The notes under the pieces: generated by a model | Told to the model about the DNA's origin: nothing | Seen by the model: only the letters and a program-made list of their open reading frames with translations | Databases searched by the model: none | NCBI RefSeq assembly: GCF_013127955.1 | Contig: NZ_CP053435.1 | Location: 5,366,001 to 5,430,000, forward strand | Reading direction: 5' to 3' | DNA length: 64,000 nucleotides | Origin: Spirosoma taeanense | Lineage (GTDB): Bacteria; Bacteroidota; Bacteroidia; Cytophagales; Spirosomataceae | Part shown: one piece after another, positions 36,307-46,564 of the stretch | Layout of the letters: every line of letters starts with the position of its first letter | How positions within the stretch are numbered: the first letter of the stretch is position 1 | Made by a program: the position numbers and the translations under genes

Positions 36307-36834
36307 TTGAGACAAGCTAAGCTTCTAACACTGTTGGTTTTAGCGGCCGGCTGCCTATTGGGTAGCCGGCCCTTAACGCTTCATGATTTTCATGCCAGCG
36401 TAACCCAGATGCAGTATAACCCCAAAGAACGCACGTTTGAAATCAGCGTTCGGGTTTTCACAGATGATTTTGAGAAGGCACTTTCGAGCGAAGCAGGCAG
36501 TAGGATAAGCTTATCAGCAGCCGCACCAACTGATCCCAGCGCGGACAAGATTAACCCGCTGATCGAAAAATACATTCGTCTGCATTTTGCTTACGTAACG
36601 CCACAAAAACAGGCAAAACCCATTACGTATGTAGGTCACGAGATCGAAGCGGATGCCAACTGGCTATATCTCGAAATGCCGTATGCCGAACCGTTCCGGG
36701 GCGGCCTGCTGAAGCAAAACGTGCTGATGGAACTGTTCGATGACCAGGTCAACATGGTTAATATTACCTATCAGGGCCAGAAGAAAACCTTCGTTTTCCG
36801 AAAAAACCAGCCCATTCAGGATGTTTCGTTCTGA
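36307..36834 (+). CDS. DUF6702 family exported protein
   Basis: A 175-residue protein with an N-terminal signal (MRQAKLLTLLVLAAGCLLGSRPL). HDFHASVTQMQYNPKERTFEISVRVFTDDFEKAL is typical of the DUF6702 family, small envelope proteins almost confined to Bacteroidota and often found next to metallopeptidases or rseP. No biochemical function is known. The only usable start is a TTG at 36307, three bases after the rseP stop codon, which implies coupled translation. A Cys in the signal region (AAGC) could be a lipobox but the downstream residues do not fit well. Confidence 0.8.
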   Translation: MRQAKLLTLLVLAAGCLLGSRPLTLHDFHASVTQMQYNPKERTFEISVRVFTDDFEKALSSEAGSRISLSAAAPTDPSADKINPLIEKYIRLHFAYVTPQKQAKPITYVGHEIEADANWLYLEMPYAEPFRGGLLKQNVLMELFDDQVNMVNITYQGQKKTFVFRKNQPIQDVSF

Positions 36835-37015
36835 TAAATAAATTTATTAGGCTGGTTATCGACGGGTTTAGTTATTTTGTTGTAGTGACAATTGGAGTTG
36901 CCATGTCGTCTATATGACTTTCTGGCATTCCCCTTGCAATTACTTCATCCCCTTATCTTTCCGTTTTTTTAGACACCTCCCACGTATTGAAAGCTGTCAG
37001 GTTGGCAGTGTACTT

Positions 37016-39520
37016 ATGATTTCAGAAAAAGATTTAGCTACCCGTTTGTTGTTGGCCGACTTTGACTCGGACAATCTGGAGATTGTTCCATTAGGGTCGC
37101 CGGAGGGTATAGATGAAGATTACGAACTACCGCCGAATCTGCCCATTCTGCCGGTACGCAATACAGTACTGTTTCCGGGCATGGTGATTCCGGTAACGGT
37201 TGGCCGCTCGAAGTCGATCCGGCTGGTTAAGAAGGCTTACAAAGGCAATCGGATTATTGGCGTTACGGCACAACTCAACCAGCAGAAGGATGAGCCAACT
37301 GCCGACGACCTGTATCGTTTCGGCACCGTAGCGTACATCATTAAGATGATTACGCTGCCCGACGGGAACATTACAATCATTATTCAGGGCAAAAAGCGCT
37401 TCGAGATTCAGCAGATTACGCAGGAAGACCCGTACATGACGGCGCAGGTTCGCCAGATTGACGATGTTTTTCCGAACGTAAATAAGAAAGAAGGCAAGGC
37501 ACTGCTGCAATCCCTGAAAGATGCGGCTTACAAGATTCTCCGGCTCAATCCCGAAATTCCGCAGGAGGCCCGTATTGCGCTCGATAACATTGAAAGTCCA
37601 ACGTTTTTACTGCACTTTCTGTCGTCGAACATCAACGCCGAAGTAGCCGATAAACAGCGGCTGCTCGAAACACTCGATGGCAGCCAGCAGGCGAACTTGC
37701 TGCTGGAGTATATGCTTCGGGAGGTTCAGTTACTTGAACTGAAGCGCGAAATTCAGTCCAAAGCATCATCGGATCTCGATCAGCAGCAGCGCGATTATTA
37801 TCTGCGCCAGCAGATGAAAGTGCTGCAGGATGAGCTGGGCATGGATAGCCCGGATCGGGAGATTGACGAACTGCGCATGCGGGCCGATCACAAAAAATGG
37901 TCCACGGAAGTCCGTTCGCACTTTGATAAAGAACTGAACAAACTCCAGCGGATCAACCCGATGGCTCCGGAATATCCGGTGACGATGAACTACATCGAGC
38001 TGATGGTTGACCTGCCCTGGAACGAATATACTAAAGACAACTTTGATCTGAAGCGGGCGCAGAAGATTCTGGATGCCGATCATTTCGGCCTTGAAAAGGT
38101 TAAGGAACGGATTATCGAATACCTGGCCGTTCTGAAACTGAAGAACGACATGAAGGCCCCGATTCTGTGCCTATACGGTCCTCCGGGAGTGGGTAAAACC
38201 TCGTTGGGTAAGTCGGTAGCGAAGGCGTTGGGCCGGAAATACAGCCGGATGGCGCTGGGTGGCGTTCACGACGAGGCCGAGATTCGCGGTCACCGAAAGA
38301 CCTATATCGGCGCTATGCCCGGCAAGATCATCCAGAATATCCGCAAGTGCGGTACGGCCAATCCGGTCTTTATCCTGGATGAGATCGACAAGGTTAGCTC
38401 CGACTTCCGGGGCGATCCATCGTCGGCCCTGCTTGAAGTCCTGGACCCGGAGCAGAACTCGACGTTCATGGACAACTATCTCGATACCGAGTTCGACCTC
38501 TCGCGGGTGCTGTTCATTGCGACGGCCAATTCGCTCGATACCATACACCCCGCTCTGCGCGACCGGATGGAGATCATCGACATTGCGGGCTACACGGTGG
38601 AAGAGAAAGTTCAGATTGCCAAAAAATACCTGGTTCCCAAACAGCGCCGGGATCACGGTCTGAAGCCCAAAGACCTGATCATTGAAGACAAGGCCATTCT
38701 GCGGATTATTGAAGGATATACCCGCGAATCGGGCGTTCGGAACCTGGAGCAGAAAATTGGGGCGTTGGTCCGGAAGATAGCCAAATCCATCGCTATGGAG
38801 GAGGAGTATAACCACACGGTTAAGGCTACTGATATTCCTAAAATGCTCGGGGCCGAAATTTTCGACAAGGAGCTTTACGCCGACGACGACATTGCGGGTA
38901 TCGTAACCGGACTGGCCTGGACGCAGGTTGGGGGCGAAATCCTGCTGATCGAGTCAAGCCTGAGCCGGGGCAAAGGTGTGCTGACGCTGTCTGGCCAACT
39001 AGGCGACGTTATGAAGGAATCGGCCATTACGGCCCTCTCCTATCTCAAGGCGCATGCCGACACACTGGGTATTGATTACCGGGTTTTCAACCATTACGAC
39101 CTGCATATTCACATTCCGGCGGGTGCCGTGCCCAAAGATGGCCCTTCGGCGGGTATTACTATGCTGGCGTCGATGACGTCAATCTATACCCAACGTAAGG
39201 TCCGGCCGTATCTGGCCATGACGGGTGAGGTAACGCTGCGGGGCAAAGTGCTTCCCGTTGGCGGGATTAAGGAAAAGATACTGGCCGCTAACCGGGCGGG
39301 CATTAAAGAGGTTATTCTCTGCTCAAAAAACCGGAAGGATATTGAGGAAATCAATATGACCTATATCAAGGACCTGACCTTCCATTACGTGGATACCGTA
39401 GAGCAGGTGCTGGAGATTGCGTTGTTACCCGGTCAGGTTGGCAAGCCAATGAAATTTATCCTGCCCGACGAAGATCCGTCGTTCCGTAAAGAACCGCGCG
39501 AAGTAGAACGGATTTACTAA
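37016..39520 (+). CDS. lon: Lon protease (ATP-dependent serine protease)
   Basis: An 834-residue LonA. The N-terminal substrate-binding domain begins [20 protein letters not shown] helical region precedes the AAA+ module, whose Walker A is [14 protein letters not shown] and Walker B is [11 protein letters not shown]. The proteolytic domain contains the catalytic Ser in [10 protein letters not shown] and the catalytic Lys later in [11 protein letters not shown]. It degrades misfolded and regulatory proteins in the cytoplasm. The frame extends upstream to 36914 but the family starts near [10 protein letters not shown], so I use the ATG at 37016. It is monocistronic, with a strong terminator behind it. 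Confidence 0.97.
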   Translation: MISEKDLATRLLLADFDSDNLEIVPLGSPEGIDEDYELPPNLPILPVRNTVLFPGMVIPVTVGRSKSIRLVKKAYKGNRIIGVTAQLNQQKDEPTADDLYRFGTVAYIIKMITLPDGNITIIIQGKKRFEIQQITQEDPYMTAQVRQIDDVFPNVNKKEGKALLQSLKDAAYKILRLNPEIPQEARIALDNIESPTFLLHFLSSNINAEVADKQRLLETLDGSQQANLLLEYMLREVQLLELKREIQSKASSDLDQQQRDYYLRQQMKVLQDELGMDSPDREIDELRMRADHKKWSTEVRSHFDKELNKLQRINPMAPEYPVTMNYIELMVDLPWNEYTKDNFDLKRAQKILDADHFGLEKVKERIIEYLAVLKLKNDMKAPILCLYGPPGVGKTSLGKSVAKALGRKYSRMALGGVHDEAEIRGHRKTYIGAMPGKIIQNIRKCGTANPVFILDEIDKVSSDFRGDPSSALLEVLDPEQNSTFMDNYLDTEFDLSRVLFIATANSLDTIHPALRDRMEIIDIAGYTVEEKVQIAKKYLVPKQRRDHGLKPKDLIIEDKAILRIIEGYTRESGVRNLEQKIGALVRKIAKSIAMEEEYNHTVKATDIPKMLGAEIFDKELYADDDIAGIVTGLAWTQVGGEILLIESSLSRGKGVLTLSGQLGDVMKESAITALSYLKAHADTLGIDYRVFNHYDLHIHIPAGAVPKDGPSAGITMLASMTSIYTQRKVRPYLAMTGEVTLRGKVLPVGGIKEKILAANRAGIKEVILCSKNRKDIEEINMTYIKDLTFHYVDTVEQVLEIALLPGQVGKPMKFILPDEDPSFRKEPREVERIY

Positions 39521-39541
39521 AAAATAAGGGAGAAACCACGT

Positions 39542-39601
39542 ATTTTGTCATCGCATCAATGACTGGTCTCACGAGATCAGACGTTGATGCGATGACAAAA
39601 T
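39542..39601 (+). terminator. long hairpin terminator after lon
   Basis: Eighteen-nt perfect arms (39542-39559 and 39584-39601) flank a 24-nt loop that can itself pair (CTGGTCTC with GAGATCAG, one mismatch). The full structure is close to 26 bp. The outer arms are T-rich and end in AAAAT/TTTT-type ends as in intrinsic terminators. Confidence 0.75.
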
Positions 39602-39630
39602 TGCTTTAGACCCGATCTGTTTTCTACGTA

Positions 39631-40848
39631 ATGCTTGATTTCCAGAAACTTTCTGCCGATTACCAGCAGGCTCTGCTGGGTCAGGTAGTACCGTTTTGGC
39701 TCAAGCACAGTCTGGATGCGCCCTATGGCGGGTACTTTGATCTGTTGTCCGGCAAGGGCGAAGTGATTGAAGGAGACAAGTTTGTTCATTTACAGGCGCA
39801 GCAGATCTGGGCCTTTGCCTGGCTATACAATACGCTCGATGCCCAGCCCGCCTGGCTCGACCACGCCCGGCATGGGGCAACGTTTCTGAGTCAGTTTGCT
39901 CATGACGACCGGTTGAATTGCTATGCTATTCTGGATCGTCGGGGCCGGCCGGTAGCGCCTGCTTCCGACGTAATACCCGATAGCTTTACAGTAATGGCTT
40001 ATGCGCAGCTTCATCAAGCTACGGCGGAGGACGAATGGGCCATGCTGGCTAAGCAATTGTTTGCAAACCTGCTGAACCGGCACGAGGTTGATCGTGAGCA
40101 GCAGGCTCAGGCCGTTGGTGACTTTAGGAAACTACGTTACCTGAATGAGCCCCTGGCCATGTTGAGAGCGGCATTAGGCATGCAGCCGTTGCTCGATGAA
40201 GAATTCTATAAGGCAACAATAGAGCGGATACTGCACGAACTATTACGCGAGTTTCTGGATCGGCGAACGGATACGTTGCGGGAGTTTATCTTACCAGAGG
40301 GCTCCTTTATCAACACACCAGAGGGCCGCCGGTTAAATGTCGGGCTAACATTTCAGACGGCCAGCGCGCTGCTTGACCTCTGCGCCGAAAGCGGGAATCG
40401 GAAACTGGCGATGCAGGTAGTAGCCTGGTGTCTGCGTCTGTGCGAACAGGCCTGGGATGAAGCGACAGGGGGCCTCAATCAGTACGTAGACATGAAAAAC
40501 CAGCCGTTTATCTTCCCCGACTGGCAGCAGAAGTGGGCCTGGGTGCAACTGGAAGCGATTGCCGCCCTAATGAAAGGGTATTTCCAGACGCGTCACCCCG
40601 ATTGTCCAACCTGGTTTAAGCGGATACATGACAACACATTCGCGACTTTTGTCGATACCAGGCATCTGGGCTGGCATCTGGCACTTGATCAGAATAACCA
40701 CCCTCTTTTACCCGCTAAAGCCATTCCAGCGGTCGGCTGTTATTCCTTAATCCGCTGTCTGGCCGAGACGGCTCAGGCCTTAACCCGCTGCGGGCAGTTA
40801 CAACCGCTCGGTCGCCATATTCGGGTAGGTGCTTCGCCTTTATCCTGA
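39631..40848 (+). CDS. N-acylglucosamine 2-epimerase family (AGE) protein
   Basis: A 405-residue (alpha/alpha)6-barrel epimerase. The start is HSLDAPYGGYFDLLSGKGEVIEGDKFVHLQAQQIWAFAWLYNT. Later motifs are GLNQYVDMKNQPFIFPDWQQKWAWVQLEAIAALM and NHPLLPAKAIPAVGCYSLIRCLAETA. AGE-family members epimerise C2 of N-acetylglucosamine or of glucose or cellobiose. The length and W-rich stretches fit, but I cannot tell which sugar. murQ at 41.5 kb and a BadF-type kinase at 2.7 kb make amino sugars plausible. The stop codon is directly next to that of the convergent gene ending at 40849. Confidence 0.88.
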   Translation: MLDFQKLSADYQQALLGQVVPFWLKHSLDAPYGGYFDLLSGKGEVIEGDKFVHLQAQQIWAFAWLYNTLDAQPAWLDHARHGATFLSQFAHDDRLNCYAILDRRGRPVAPASDVIPDSFTVMAYAQLHQATAEDEWAMLAKQLFANLLNRHEVDREQQAQAVGDFRKLRYLNEPLAMLRAALGMQPLLDEEFYKATIERILHELLREFLDRRTDTLREFILPEGSFINTPEGRRLNVGLTFQTASALLDLCAESGNRKLAMQVVAWCLRLCEQAWDEATGGLNQYVDMKNQPFIFPDWQQKWAWVQLEAIAALMKGYFQTRHPDCPTWFKRIHDNTFATFVDTRHLGWHLALDQNNHPLLPAKAIPAVGCYSLIRCLAETAQALTRCGQLQPLGRHIRVGASPLS

Positions 40849-41379
40849 TCACGAGATAGGCAAAACGCTCAGCTCACCCGAATCAACTTCGGCAGTTAGA
40901 AAGCGGATGGTTGCGCCGGCGTCTGGCTCTATCGACATTGGAAAAGCATGCTGCCCCGCTTGCACAAACTCAGAAACCAGCATTTTGCACACGGTGCGAT
41001 GCTCGGCATCAAGCTGATAGATACCAACTGTCAGTTGAGTCGGCTCCGTCAACGTAACTACTACCGTTATCGGTTCAGCTATCTGATATCGAAAATCGGA
41101 AAGAACATTTTTGACTTCAGGCTTCCTTCGCATAGCGAACAGAATCTGCTTGACCAGCAAGGGAACAACGGGTGCGAGGCCATTGACAAAAAGCACATCG
41201 CTACGCTGATTGGAAAAGACAGCCCGAAGTTCTGTATTCAGAGGTTCGTCAACACCTCGGCCAAAAGCAATCAGGTCAAAGTCAGCCGCGTAAAATTCAG
41301 CGGCCGCCTGTTCCACCCGATCCGTCACGAATACGGTAAGCCCTACATCTTCTAATGCTTCCTTCAGGAGGGCAAGCAC
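40849..41379 (-). CDS. receiver-like protein, N-terminus interrupted by a stop codon
   Basis: The open frame codes for 176 residues from a GTG at 41377-41379. Twelve codons upstream, an ATG at 41416-41418 starts MKQSVLLIGRN, then a TAA (41383-41385), then the same frame continues KVLALLKEALEDVG. Joined, this reads as a receiver-like (CheY-fold) domain: first strand VLLIGRN, second TVFVTD, third DFDLIAFGRGV. It lacks the usual acidic pair, so it may be a pseudo-receiver. The C-terminal half (VVVTLTEPTQLTVGIYQLD) is unknown. The stop codon is a candidate nonsense mutation; translation could also restart at the GTG. It lies 50 nt downstream of murQ on the same strand. No family name is recognised. 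Confidence 0.55.
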   Translation of the reverse strand: MLALLKEALEDVGLTVFVTDRVEQAAAEFYAADFDLIAFGRGVDEPLNTELRAVFSNQRSDVLFVNGLAPVVPLLVKQILFAMRRKPEVKNVLSDFRYQIAEPITVVVTLTEPTQLTVGIYQLDAEHRTVCKMLVSEFVQAGQHAFPMSIEPDAGATIRFLTAEVDSGELSVLPIS

Positions 41380-41468
41380 CTTTTAATTTCGGCCAATCAA
41401 TAATACGCTCTGTTTCATATACCAGATGAGGCCCGTATAGAAAGAGTCGTGGCTTCAGCCAGAATATT

Positions 41469-42278
41469 TTACTGGCCTGCCTGGGTAAATCCTTCAATCG
41501 CTCCCCGCACGTTGCCGTATTTCGCTAGCAGTTTCTCGGCTTCCTCTCGACTAACGCCAATTTCGCTCATAACCATCTTAGCCGCCCGGTCCTGCAATTT
41601 GATATTCGTCAACTGCATATCCACCATTTTATTCCCTTTCACCCGGCCCAGTTGAATCATCACGGAGGTAGAAATCATGTTCAGCACGAGCTTCTGGGCG
41701 GTGCCAGCCTTCATCCGGGTACTGCCCGTAACGAACTCCGGTCCAACGACTACCTCAACCGGAAACTCAGCTGCCTGCGCTACCGCCGATCCGTTATTGC
41801 AGACAATACACCCCGTCAGGAGACCAGCCGCCCGAGCCTGCTGCAAGCCGCCAATTACGTAAGGCGTGCGACCCGACGCGGCAATCCCAATTACGGTGTC
41901 ATCTTCATCGGGTTCGTAAGGAGCCATATCCTGCCAAGCTTGTTGGGCATCATCTTCAGCGAACTCGACGGCTTTTCGGATGGCACCATCGCCCCCGGCC
42001 ATTAAGCCAATAACCAGATCATGTGGAACACCATAGGTAGGTGGGCACTCTGATGCGTCCACAACCCCTAATCGGCCACTAGTACCAGCCCCGATATAAA
42101 ATAAGCGTCCTCCGTTTTTCATGCGCTTAACAATCTCCGTAACCAGCGCTTCAATTTGTGGAATGGCTTTTTCAACTGCCAGAGGAACGGTTTGATCCTC
42201 TTTATTAATATTCGTTAGCAGATCGTGAACAGACATCTGCTCTAAATGATCGTAATAGGATGCAGTTTCGGTTATCAT
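41469..42278 (-). CDS. murQ: N-acetylmuramic acid 6-phosphate etherase
   Basis: A 269-residue MurQ with the SIS-type sugar-phosphate isomerase fold. It cleaves the lactyl ether of MurNAc-6-phosphate to give GlcNAc-6-phosphate and D-lactate, recycling peptidoglycan. The substrate loop FYIGAGTSGRLGVVDASECPPTYGVP lies near residues 60-85, and GIAASGRTPYVIGGLQQAR, TGSTRMKAGTAQKLVLNM and the C-terminal helix complete the family. Phosphorylation of free MurNAc requires a kinase; the BadF-type kinase at 2.7 kb could do this, though it is far away. Its promoter lies in the 122-nt gap shared with ilvD. Confidence 0.96.
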   Translation of the reverse strand: MITETASYYDHLEQMSVHDLLTNINKEDQTVPLAVEKAIPQIEALVTEIVKRMKNGGRLFYIGAGTSGRLGVVDASECPPTYGVPHDLVIGLMAGGDGAIRKAVEFAEDDAQQAWQDMAPYEPDEDDTVIGIAASGRTPYVIGGLQQARAAGLLTGCIVCNNGSAVAQAAEFPVEVVVGPEFVTGSTRMKAGTAQKLVLNMISTSVMIQLGRVKGNKMVDMQLTNIKLQDRAAKMVMSEIGVSREEAEKLLAKYGNVRGAIEGFTQAGQ

Positions 42279-42378
42279 AAATCAAAAGTAAGTGACTGGT
42301 GCATATGCGAACAAATAATCCAAAAACTCTTGCGCTTCCGGGAAACATCTGTTTTATTTACGGCGTTATTACACTATC

Positions 42379-42392
42379 AGCGAAATTTCGCT
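42379..42392. promoter_or_regulatory. palindrome AGCGAAATTTCGCT before ilvD (candidate operator)
   Basis: A perfect 14-bp palindrome ends 8 nt before the ilvD ATG at 42401. Its 12-bp core GCGAAATTTCGC is repeated at 54951-54962, 9 nt before the leader ATG upstream of leuA. Two identical sites at two starts of the same amino-acid pathway suggest a shared dimeric repressor. No gene for it is identified. The ORF at 42305-42394 (29 codons, ending in the palindrome) is another possibility, noted without support. Confidence 0.55.
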
Positions 42393-42400
42393 AAACAGAG

Positions 42401-44101
42401 ATGATTGCCGAAGAGAACGCCGTACAACTCAATCGTTTTAGTGCTACCCTGACTCAGGAGATCAGCAATCCAGCCGCTCAGGCAATGCTTTACGGTATTG
42501 GTCTCACCGAAGCGGATATGCAGAAACCGCAGATTGGAATTGCCAGCACCGGTTATGAGGGAAACACCTGTAATATGCACCTGAACGGCCTATCCGTTTA
42601 CGTCAAACAGGGGATTCAGGCGAATGGATTGGTGGGGTTGATTTTTAACACCATCGGGGTATCGGATGGGATGACCAACGGCAACGATGGAATGCGCTAC
42701 TCGCTGCCGAGCCGTGATCTGATTGCTGACTCAATCGAATCGGTTGTGGCTGCTCAGTGGTACGACGGGGTTGTGACCGTTGTCGGTTGTGATAAAAATA
42801 TGCCCGGCGCCATCATGGCAATGGCTCGTCTCGATCGGCCCGGAATTATGGTCTATGGCGGAACGATTCGGTCCGGACATTATAAAGGTCAGAAACTAGA
42901 CATCGTTTCGGCCTTTGAAGCGCTCGGCAAGAAATACGCCGGGAATATCTCGGACGAAGATTTTAAAGGGGTAGTTCAGAACGCCATTCCCGGCGCGGGA
43001 GCCTGTGGTGGTATGTATACGGCCAACACCATGGCCAGCAGCATTGAAGCCATGGGCCTGAGTCTGCCGCTGAGCAGCACCTATCCCGCTACGCACGAAG
43101 GCAAACAGGAAGAATGCAAAAAAATTGGGGCGGCTATGCGTCTGCTGCTCGAGCGGAACATTACCCCAAAAGATATCATCAGCCGGGAGTCGCTCGAAAA
43201 CGCTCTGACCGTTGTTATGGCGCTTGGCGGTTCAACAAACGCAGTGCTGCACTATCTGGCTATTTCGCGGGCAGCAGGTATTCCGCTAACGCTCGACGAT
43301 ATTCAGGCAATCAGTGACCGGGTACCGCTCCTGGCCGATCTGAAGCCAAGCGGTAAATATTACATGGAGGACATGCTCGCCATTGGGGGCGTACCGGCCG
43401 TCATGAAGTACCTCTACGAGCAGGGCTTGATTCATGGTGACTGCCTGACCGTTACGGGCAAAACCGTTGCCGAGAACCTCGCCGAAGCTCCCGATCTGAA
43501 TTTTGAGGACCAGGCAATTATCCGTCCTCTGAGCAACCCAATCAAACAAACCGGCCATATTCAGATCCTGCGCGGCAACCTGTCGCCAACGGGCTCGGTT
43601 GCCAAGATTACGGGTAAGGAAGGCGAGCGTTTCGAAGGTGTCGCGAACGTTTTCGAACACGAAGGCGAAATTATCGACGCCTTGTCGAAAGGCGAAATCC
43701 TGCCCGGTCAGGTGCTTGTCATTCGTAACGCCGGACCGAAAGGTGGCCCAGGCATGAGCGAAATGCTGAAACCAACATCCGCCATTATGGGTGCCGGTCT
43801 GGGTGACAAAGTCGCCCTGATTACCGACGGCCGGTTCTCCGGCGGAACGCACGGTTTTGTAGTTGGTCACGTTACGCCCGAAGCCTTTGAAGGTGGCCCT
43901 ATCGCTCTCGTAAAAGACGGTGATTTAATCACTATCGACGCCATTGGCCGCCAGCTCACCCTGCACGTATCGGACGAGGAACTCGAACTACGGCGCAGCA
44001 ACTGGGTACAGCCGGCTCCGCGATTTACCAAAGGGGTACTAGGCAAATACATCCGGAACGTAAAGTCTGCCAGCGAAGGCTGTGTGACCGATGAGGATTA
44101 A
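42401..44101 (+). CDS. ilvD: dihydroxy-acid dehydratase
   Basis: A 566-residue IlvD/Edd-family dehydratase, the third step of valine and isoleucine synthesis. It removes water from the 2,3-dihydroxy acids to give 2-keto acids. Its iron-sulfur cluster cysteines fall in [28 protein letters not shown] and [14 protein letters not shown]. The C-terminal block [21 protein letters not shown] is diagnostic. The length is usual. It opens the plus-strand ilvD-ilvB-ilvN-ilvC group, and a palindromic candidate operator lies 8 nt before its start. It is 48 nt upstream of ilvB. Confidence 0.97.
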   Translation: MIAEENAVQLNRFSATLTQEISNPAAQAMLYGIGLTEADMQKPQIGIASTGYEGNTCNMHLNGLSVYVKQGIQANGLVGLIFNTIGVSDGMTNGNDGMRYSLPSRDLIADSIESVVAAQWYDGVVTVVGCDKNMPGAIMAMARLDRPGIMVYGGTIRSGHYKGQKLDIVSAFEALGKKYAGNISDEDFKGVVQNAIPGAGACGGMYTANTMASSIEAMGLSLPLSSTYPATHEGKQEECKKIGAAMRLLLERNITPKDIISRESLENALTVVMALGGSTNAVLHYLAISRAAGIPLTLDDIQAISDRVPLLADLKPSGKYYMEDMLAIGGVPAVMKYLYEQGLIHGDCLTVTGKTVAENLAEAPDLNFEDQAIIRPLSNPIKQTGHIQILRGNLSPTGSVAKITGKEGERFEGVANVFEHEGEIIDALSKGEILPGQVLVIRNAGPKGGPGMSEMLKPTSAIMGAGLGDKVALITDGRFSGGTHGFVVGHVTPEAFEGGPIALVKDGDLITIDAIGRQLTLHVSDEELELRRSNWVQPAPRFTKGVLGKYIRNVKSASEGCVTDED

Positions 44102-44149
44102 TAAGCCGCATAAACAACAAACTGAACGATTTAAACAACGACCTGAGTA

Positions 44150-45895
44150 ATGGAAGCAATCACCAGCGTTATGCCGGAAATTCAGGAGGAGCCACAGGCA
44201 CCTACGCTTATTAATGGTTCTCAGGCCCTGATGCGAGCGCTCGTAGCTGAAGGTGTAGAAACCATTTTTGGTTATCCTGGCGGAGCGATCATGCCTGTCT
44301 ACGATGCCCTCTATGACTTTCAGGATCAGATCAATCACATACTGGTTCGCCACGAACAGGGAGCCGCTCATGCCGCCGAAGGATACGCCCGCGTAACGGG
44401 CCGGGCGGGCGTCTGCCTCGTTACGTCAGGGCCAGGCGCAACCAACCTGGTTACGGGTATCGCCGATGCGCTCATTGACTCTACACCCATGGTGTGTATT
44501 GTGGGTCAGGTGGGCAAGAAACTACTTGGTACCGACGCGTTTCAGGAGGCCGATGTCATGGGCGTTACGATGCCTATCACCAAATGGAACTACCAGATTA
44601 CGAGCGCCGACGAAGTGCCGGATGTCTTAGCCAAAGCTTTTTATATCGCTCAGTCGGGTCGGCCGGGACCGGTACTGATCGACATCACCAAAAGTGCGCA
44701 GCTAGAGCTGATGACCAGGCCGTTTGCTTACGAGCGCTGCCAGAACATCATCAGCTACCGGCCGCGTCTGGTACCGAAACGCGATCAGGTGGAGGCAGCC
44801 GCCCGGTTGATTAATGAAGCCAAACGCCCCTACGCGCTAGTCGGTCACGGGGTACAGATTGCCAAAGCGGAAGACGAACTTCGTCTGTTCGTGGAGAAAA
44901 CAGGCATTCCGGTTGCCACCACGCTGCTGGGCCAATCGACAATTCCGACCAACCATCCGCTTTACGTTGGCTGGCTGGGTATGCACGGCAACTACGGGCC
45001 CAACGTTCTGACTGATGAAGCAGACGTAATCATTGCAATCGGAATGCGTTTCGACGACCGTGTGACGGGCGATGCGAGTAAATACATCAGGCAGGCCAAA
45101 GTCATTCATATTGAGATTGACCCGTCTGAAATTGATAAGATTATCCGCGCAGATGCGCCGGTGGTTGGCGATGCCAAAGAAGTTCTAAAAGCGCTGCTGC
45201 CGCTTGTTCATCCCAACGATCACACTGTCTGGCGGAATGAATTCCGAAAATACGACGCCATTGAGCACGAATCCATTACGGTTCCTGAGCTAACCAGTAC
45301 CGAGGGTAAAATCCGGATGGCCGAAGTGATCGATCTGGTATCGAAAAAAACGAAGGGCGAGGCTATTCTGGTTACCGACGTTGGGCAGCATCAGATGATG
45401 GCATCGCGCTATTACCAGTTTCGTCGGCCCAATAGCCTGGTTACGTCGGGCGGTATGGGCACCATGGGGTTTGCCCTACCCGCAGCCTTTGGAGCTAAAG
45501 TTGGTGCCCCCGACCGGGAGGTTGTGGCGATAATCGGCGACGGCTGCTTTCAGATGACCCTGCAGGAGCTTGGCACAATCGTGCAGAATAAGCAGCCGGT
45601 TAAGGCAATCATCCTGAACAACAACTTTCTGGGTATGGTCCGCCAGTGGCAGCAGTTGTTCCACGAACGCCGGTATTCGTTTGTTGAGTTGCAAAACCCG
45701 GATTTCATCACCATTGCAAAAGGCTTTGGCATGGCCGGACACACCTGCGATCAGCGTGACAACTTATCCGCTTCGCTCGATCAGATGCTGGCCCACGACG
45801 GTCCTTACCTGCTCGAAGTGATTGTCGAAAAAGAAGAGAATGTGTTTCCAATGGTTCCGGCGGGCGCCAGCGTATCGCAGATCCGCTTGAAATAG
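44150..45895 (+). CDS. ilvB: acetolactate synthase, catalytic (large) subunit
   Basis: A 581-residue TPP enzyme, the first common step to valine, leucine and isoleucine: two pyruvates give acetolactate, and pyruvate with 2-oxobutyrate gives acetohydroxybutyrate. FGYPGGAIMPVYDAL is the N-terminal TPP-domain start and HEQGAAHAAEGYAR carries the conserved cofactor-activating Glu. IGDGCFQMTLQELGTIVQNKQPVKAIILNNNF is the TPP/Mg motif. A variable N-terminal segment of about 24 residues precedes the catalytic domain. The regulatory subunit gene ilvN follows after an 81-nt gap. Confidence 0.97.
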   Translation: MEAITSVMPEIQEEPQAPTLINGSQALMRALVAEGVETIFGYPGGAIMPVYDALYDFQDQINHILVRHEQGAAHAAEGYARVTGRAGVCLVTSGPGATNLVTGIADALIDSTPMVCIVGQVGKKLLGTDAFQEADVMGVTMPITKWNYQITSADEVPDVLAKAFYIAQSGRPGPVLIDITKSAQLELMTRPFAYERCQNIISYRPRLVPKRDQVEAAARLINEAKRPYALVGHGVQIAKAEDELRLFVEKTGIPVATTLLGQSTIPTNHPLYVGWLGMHGNYGPNVLTDEADVIIAIGMRFDDRVTGDASKYIRQAKVIHIEIDPSEIDKIIRADAPVVGDAKEVLKALLPLVHPNDHTVWRNEFRKYDAIEHESITVPELTSTEGKIRMAEVIDLVSKKTKGEAILVTDVGQHQMMASRYYQFRRPNSLVTSGGMGTMGFALPAAFGAKVGAPDREVVAIIGDGCFQMTLQELGTIVQNKQPVKAIILNNNFLGMVRQWQQLFHERRYSFVELQNPDFITIAKGFGMAGHTCDQRDNLSASLDQMLAHDGPYLLEVIVEKEENVFPMVPAGASVSQIRLK

Positions 45896-45976
45896 TTATT
45901 CAGTCTCCGTTTACGGGCATTAGCAGCCATTTCCAGGCGTTGACTGATGGCGACAAACGACAACGAATGACTAAGC

Positions 45977-46525
45977 ATGATTCAAACAATGACAACCTAC
46001 ACCATCTGCATATTCACCGAAAATACCATCGGGCTGCTAAACCGCATCACGATCATTTTCACGCGCCGACGCATCAACATCGAAAGTCTGACCGTGTCGG
46101 AAACCGAGCGCAAGGGTGTATCGCGCTTTACGATTGTCATTAAGCACGATTCGCGCGAAGCTGTTGAAAAGCTGGTCCGCCAGATTCGTAAAATCGTAGA
46201 GGTGATGGCCGTATTTGGCTACCTCAACGATGAGATTGTATTCAACGAAATCGCCCTGTTCAAGGTCTCTACGCCCCTGGGCGGCAAAGCGCTGGATGTT
46301 GAGACAATTAACACCCGCTATAAAGCCTGGGTCGTTTACTGGGGGCTTGACTACGTCGTCATCGAAAAAACCGGTGCTGAGACCGAAATCTTCGACTTCT
46401 TCAGCTATCTGCGTCAGCAGCACGAGATTCTGGAGTTTGTTCGCTCGGGACGCGTGGCCGTCGGTAAAACCGAGAAGGGTCTGGTGGAGTATCTGCCGGA
46501 AGCCGAGTGGGCGTATTATCTGTAA
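45977..46525 (+). CDS. ilvN: acetolactate synthase, regulatory (small) subunit
   Basis: A 182-residue small subunit with an N-terminal ACT domain (YTICIFTENTIGLLNRITIIFTRRRINIESLTVSETE). A C-terminal domain follows (ETEIFDFFSYLRQQHEILEFVRSGRVAVGKTEKGLVEYL). It binds valine or another end product and stabilises the large subunit, so it sets feedback control of the pathway. The start could also be the ATG at 45989 (MTTYT). It is 81 nt after ilvB and 39 nt before ilvC. Spacing suggests one message with ilvD, ilvB and ilvC. Confidence 0.95.
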   Translation: MIQTMTTYTICIFTENTIGLLNRITIIFTRRRINIESLTVSETERKGVSRFTIVIKHDSREAVEKLVRQIRKIVEVMAVFGYLNDEIVFNEIALFKVSTPLGGKALDVETINTRYKAWVVYWGLDYVVIEKTGAETEIFDFFSYLRQQHEILEFVRSGRVAVGKTEKGLVEYLPEAEWAYYL

Positions 46526-46564
46526 CAATTAACCTGAAAATACGAGTATCAAAACCAATTAAAC

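Noticed and set aside
36914..37015. N-terminal extension of lon
   Set aside because: The 34 extra residues do not resemble Lon; the ATG at 37016 fits the family.
42305..42394. 29-codon ORF before ilvD as a leader peptide
   Set aside because: It contains some Ile, Leu and Val codons but no run of them, and no terminator follows before ilvD, so an attenuator is not supported.
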